DNA of 9,596 nt, taken from assembly GCA_945938055.1 (NCBI GenBank), contig CAMEUH010000086.1, positions 1 to 9,596 of the forward strand, read 5' to 3'. The notes under the pieces were generated by a model. That model searched no databases. It was given only the letters and a program-made list of their open reading frames with translations, and was not told the DNA's origin. The position numbers were made by a program, and so were the translations under genes. This document shows, piece by piece, positions 7,507 to 9,596 of the stretch (position 1 is its first letter; each line of letters starts with the position of its first letter). This DNA comes from an uncultured Eubacteriaceae bacterium. GTDB lineage: Bacteria; Bacillota; Clostridia; Lachnospirales; Lachnospiraceae.

Positions 7507-7527
7507 ATTTTAGAAATATTCTTAAAA

Positions 7528-7791
7528 TTAAGCCATGGCGTTAACAGCTTTTGTTAAGCGGGATACTTTTCTGGCAGCTGTATTCTTGTGGAAAACACCT
7601 TTGTTAGCGGCCTTGGAAATCTCGCTGATAGCAACTGTTAAAGCTTCGTTAGCAGCAGCCTTATCGTTCTGTGCAACAGCAAGCTCTACTTTCTTAACAT
7701 AAGTTTTAACCTTAGACTTAATTGCCTTATTCTTAGCAGTTTTAATCTCAGTTACTAAAATTCTCTTCTTAGCAGATTTAATGTTAGCCAA
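7528..7791 (-). CDS. rpsT: 30S ribosomal protein S20
   Basis: S20 is a small-subunit protein that binds 16S rRNA early in assembly. The 87-residue product begins (M)ANIKSAKKRI, then shows the long basic helices and the conserved GVFHKNTAARKVSRLTK near the C terminus. The start is the TTG at 7791-7789: GGAGGTG (7804-7798) lies 6 nt before it, and the family normally begins M-A-N-I-K. The ATG at 7806 overlaps this ribosome binding site and would add MEVSG, which is not typical. A non-ATG start is also known for E. coli rpsT (UUG), where it goes with autoregulation. The gene faces the opposite way to its neighbours, has its own promoter and ends at a shared terminator. Confidence 0.97.
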   Translation of the reverse strand: MANIKSAKKRILVTEIKTAKNKAIKSKVKTYVKKVELAVAQNDKAAANEALTVAISEISKAANKGVFHKNTAARKVSRLTKAVNAMA

Positions 7792-7797
7792 TCCGGA

Positions 7798-7804
7798 CAC
7801 CTCC
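7798..7804 (-). promoter_or_regulatory. rpsT ribosome binding site (decides the TTG start)
   Basis: On the minus strand GGAGGTG is followed by the 6-base palindrome TCCGGA and then TTG. The spacing is ideal for TTG and excludes the overlapping ATG at 7806, whose last G is the first base of the GG in this site. Confidence 0.8.
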
Positions 7805-7887
7805 ATTATATAAATATTAATAAAAATTCATCTAGATGTTTTTCATTAAAGCCGGACACGGACGTTCTAATGTAAACATACTATTGT

Positions 7888-7916
7888 ATTTTAGTGCAAG
7901 GAAATAAATCTGTCAA
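7888..7916 (-). promoter_or_regulatory. Sigma-A promoter of rpsT
   Basis: Read on the minus strand, TTGACA (7916-7911) is a perfect -35 box and TAAAAT (7893-7888) a good -10 box, with a 17-base spacer. Transcription would begin near 7881 and give a leader of about 90 nt before the TTG start. This is the strongest promoter match in the window, as expected for a ribosomal protein gene. Confidence 0.85.
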
Positions 7917-7925
7917 TACATATTT
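7896..7925 (+). promoter_or_regulatory. Possible sigma-G/sigma-F type promoter of gpr
   Basis: GCAAG (7896-7900) and CATATTT (7919-7925), 18 bases apart, resemble the forespore sigma-G pattern (GHATR, about 18 bases, CATNNTA) with one mismatch in each box. A second candidate -10 box, CATACTA at 7877-7883, is perfect but lacks a good -35. gpr is under sigma-F and sigma-G in B. subtilis, so such a site is expected; the match is weak and overlaps the rpsT promoter on the other strand. Confidence 0.3.
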
Positions 7926-7969
7926 GTTGGAAATTTGTAAATAATTTTCTTAAAGGAGGTTTGAGAAGG

Positions 7970-8926
7970 ATGAAGGAGAAATTTCGGGTCAGGACAGACC
8001 TTGCATTAGAAGAAAGAGAGGAGATTGAATTAGAAGATAGCGAACTAAAAGGCGTTATTGTGGAAGAGAAGAAAAATGAGCAGGAAAATATCCGGGTGAT
8101 TAAACTGACAATTACGAATGAACATGGAGCAAGACTTCTTCATAAACCGGTGGGAACGTATCTTACGCTGGAGGCTCCGGAAATGGCAGAATCCAGTGAG
8201 GAGTATCATAGAGAAATTTCCTGTGTGCTGGCAGAATATCTGAAGGATTTGATTCAACCGTACTGGAGAGAGGATGGAATTTCCATATTGGTAGTAGGAT
8301 TGGGAAACCGGGAGGTAACGCCGGATGCCCTGGGACCGAATGTGGTGAATAATATTGCCATTCAGCGGGAAAATGAAGTGGATAGCCAGAAAATCAGCAT
8401 CAGTGGAATCGTACCGGGAGTTATGGCACAGACCGGAATGGAGACGGCAGTTATCATAAAGGGCGTGGTAAGAGAAACGAAGCCGGATGTTGTAATTGCC
8501 ATCGATGCGCTTGCGGCAAGAAACTCAAAAAGGCTGAATACGACCATTCAGGTAACCGATACGGGAATTCATCCCGGTTCCGGTGTCGGTAACCACCGGA
8601 AAGCCATTACAAAGGAAAGTATCGGAACCAATGTGATTGCCATTGGTGTTCCTACGGTGATTGATACGCCTACCATTGTGTATGACACGCTGGACAATTT
8701 GTTAAAGGCATTGTCTGTTTCAAAGCATTTTAAAGCCATGTCGGATACATTCCGTAAATTCAATGATGAAGAAAAGTACCAGCTTATTCGGGAAATTATT
8801 AATCCGGAGATGTCAGACATGTTTGTAACACCAAAGGATGCAGACGAAACCATAAAGAGAATTGGCTATACCATTTCAGAAGCCATCAATATTGCAACGG
8901 ACGTGGAAAAAGAATATCTCATGTGA
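7970..8926 (+). CDS. gpr: Germination protease GPR (spore protease, family A25)
   Basis: GPR degrades the small acid-soluble proteins that coat spore DNA when the spore germinates. The ATG at 7970 is chosen because AAAGGAGGT (7952-7960) lies 9 nt before it; an in-frame TTG at 7961 touches that site. The product has 318 residues, shorter than the roughly 370 of Bacillus enzymes. The two aspartates known to be essential in the B. megaterium enzyme appear as TPDALGP (Asp119) and AIDALAAR (Asp169), and DTGIHPGSGVGN (from Asp187) is conserved. The N-terminal FRVRTDLALE matches the zymogen self-cleavage site, so a propeptide of about 10 residues is likely removed after Asp10. It is followed 48 bases later by spoIIP, the normal pairing, and runs divergently from rpsT. 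Confidence 0.96.
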   Translation: MKEKFRVRTDLALEEREEIELEDSELKGVIVEEKKNEQENIRVIKLTITNEHGARLLHKPVGTYLTLEAPEMAESSEEYHREISCVLAEYLKDLIQPYWREDGISILVVGLGNREVTPDALGPNVVNNIAIQRENEVDSQKISISGIVPGVMAQTGMETAVIIKGVVRETKPDVVIAIDALAARNSKRLNTTIQVTDTGIHPGSGVGNHRKAITKESIGTNVIAIGVPTVIDTPTIVYDTLDNLLKALSVSKHFKAMSDTFRKFNDEEKYQLIREIINPEMSDMFVTPKDADETIKRIGYTISEAINIATDVEKEYLM

Positions 8927-8974
8927 CTGCGGAATATATATAGGGTATGTGAAAAAAGGTGGTCACGCAGATTT

Positions 8975-9596
8975 ATGAAAAGAAAAGGAAAATTCTTCGG
9001 AAGAACCAGTGCAATTCTGACTGCCGGTGTATTATTCATTGGAATGCGCTTAGAACCGCAAAGAGTTGCAGAAAATCTTTTGAATCAGATAAATATGATT
9101 TCCGGTTATGTTATGAAACAGAGTGAAAATAAAACTACCACGCAAAACATTATCAACTGTTATTTGCCGGTAGTAGGATATGTGGAGTCCAATTATGTGG
9201 AGACACAGTATCTCCCTGACCCGTCTTATCATTATGAAACACAGGTTGAATACATTGATTTTGAGGAAAAAGATGAGGAAGAAAAAAATAAGACATCCGA
9301 AGAGGAAACAGCAGGCACATTAACGCAGGAAGAAACACAGGAAAGCCAAAGTGTCAGTACTGTTCCGGTTCGGTTTCAGAGAGGAGAACTGACGGATTTT
9401 AATCGTCTTTTAAATCAATTTTATACAGTAACTTCCATAACAGAACTGAAAGAGGACAAATTTGATGTGAATGCGGCGCTGGATGCAGATATGACCATAA
9501 AGGGAGATAATTCAGCACCGCAGATTCTGATTTTTCACACCCACTCACAGGAGGGATTTGTGGATTCCGTGGAAGGAGACAACAATACCACCATTG
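8975..9596 (+). CDS. spoIIP: Stage II sporulation protein P, N-terminal part (3' end outside window)
   Basis: SpoIIP is a membrane-bound peptidoglycan amidase/endopeptidase that works with SpoIID and SpoIIM to thin the septal wall during engulfment. The frame is open from the ATG at 8975 to the window edge (207 codons seen). AAAGGTGG at 8955-8962 is the probable ribosome binding site, with a rather long spacer of 12 nt. Residues 1-25 form a basic head and hydrophobic anchor, about 95-125 form an acidic, poorly conserved linker, and the catalytic domain begins before ILIFHTHSQEGF (His188, His190, Glu193), matching the family's HTH..E metal-site motif. The rest of the active site lies beyond the window. 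It follows gpr as in B. subtilis and may be cotranscribed with it. Confidence 0.93.
   Translation, partial: MKRKGKFFGRTSAILTAGVLFIGMRLEPQRVAENLLNQINMISGYVMKQSENKTTTQNIINCYLPVVGYVESNYVETQYLPDPSYHYETQVEYIDFEEKDEEEKNKTSEEETAGTLTQEETQESQSVSTVPVRFQRGELTDFNRLLNQFYTVTSITELKEDKFDVNAALDADMTIKGDNSAPQILIFHTHSQEGFVDSVEGDNNTTI

Noticed and set aside
7792..7806. ATG at 7806 as the rpsT start
   Set aside because: It overlaps the GGAGGTG ribosome binding site and adds five residues not seen at the usual S20 N terminus; TTG at 7791 fits spacing and family.
7839..7848. Palindrome CATCTAGATG-like sequence in the rpsT leader (about 7829-7838) as an operator
   Set aside because: A single short perfect palindrome with no loop and no second copy nearby; no regulator can be named for it.
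8927..8970. Hairpin CTGCG...CGCAG between gpr and spoIIP as a terminator
   Set aside because: The stem is only 5 bp with a loop of more than 30 bases, and no T tract follows; cotranscription of gpr and spoIIP is more likely.

Overview
The window looks like a chromosomal segment of a spore-forming gut-type Clostridia, most likely a member of the Lachnospiraceae. The grounds are the moderately A+T-rich Gram-positive sequence, the AGGAGG-type ribosome binding sites, the sporulation genes gpr and spoIIP, and the gene order comEC - holA - rpsT (opposite strand) - gpr - spoIIP, which is the classic Firmicutes order known from Bacillus subtilis. The genus cannot be fixed from the sequence alone.

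Layout. (1) Bases 1-3712 hold a tight plus-strand operon: the C-terminal ATPase half of a sensor histidine kinase (cut by the left edge), a lipoprotein with two GerMN domains, and the DNA-uptake channel protein ComEC. The lipoprotein gene starts at or just after the kinase stop. The comEC reading frame is open from directly behind the lipoprotein stop, and the best-placed start there is an ATA codon. (2) Bases 3713-4028 hold an array of 52-bp tandem repeats built on the palindromic pair GCGGGGC/GCCCCGC. On the minus strand each repeat junction looks like an intrinsic terminator. (3) Bases 4029-4817 encode an A+T-rich, uncharacterised PD-(D/E)XK nuclease-like protein. (4) A good sigma-A promoter then drives holA (DNA polymerase III delta subunit), whose stop overlaps the start of a membrane-anchored GH5 endoglucanase with a CBM2-like module. 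(5) A bidirectional terminator separates this from rpsT (ribosomal protein S20), on the minus strand with its own sigma-A promoter and a TTG start. (6) Divergently, gpr (spore protease) and spoIIP (peptidoglycan hydrolase for engulfment, cut by the right edge) follow on the plus strand.

Taken together, this is a conserved core locus (competence, replication, translation, sporulation) with two apparent accessory additions relative to the ancestral order. One is the repeat array plus nuclease gene between comEC and holA. The other is the GH5 glucanase between holA and rpsT. The repeat/nuclease pair is the part least explained by known biology. Whether the two are functionally linked is untested and rests only on adjacency.
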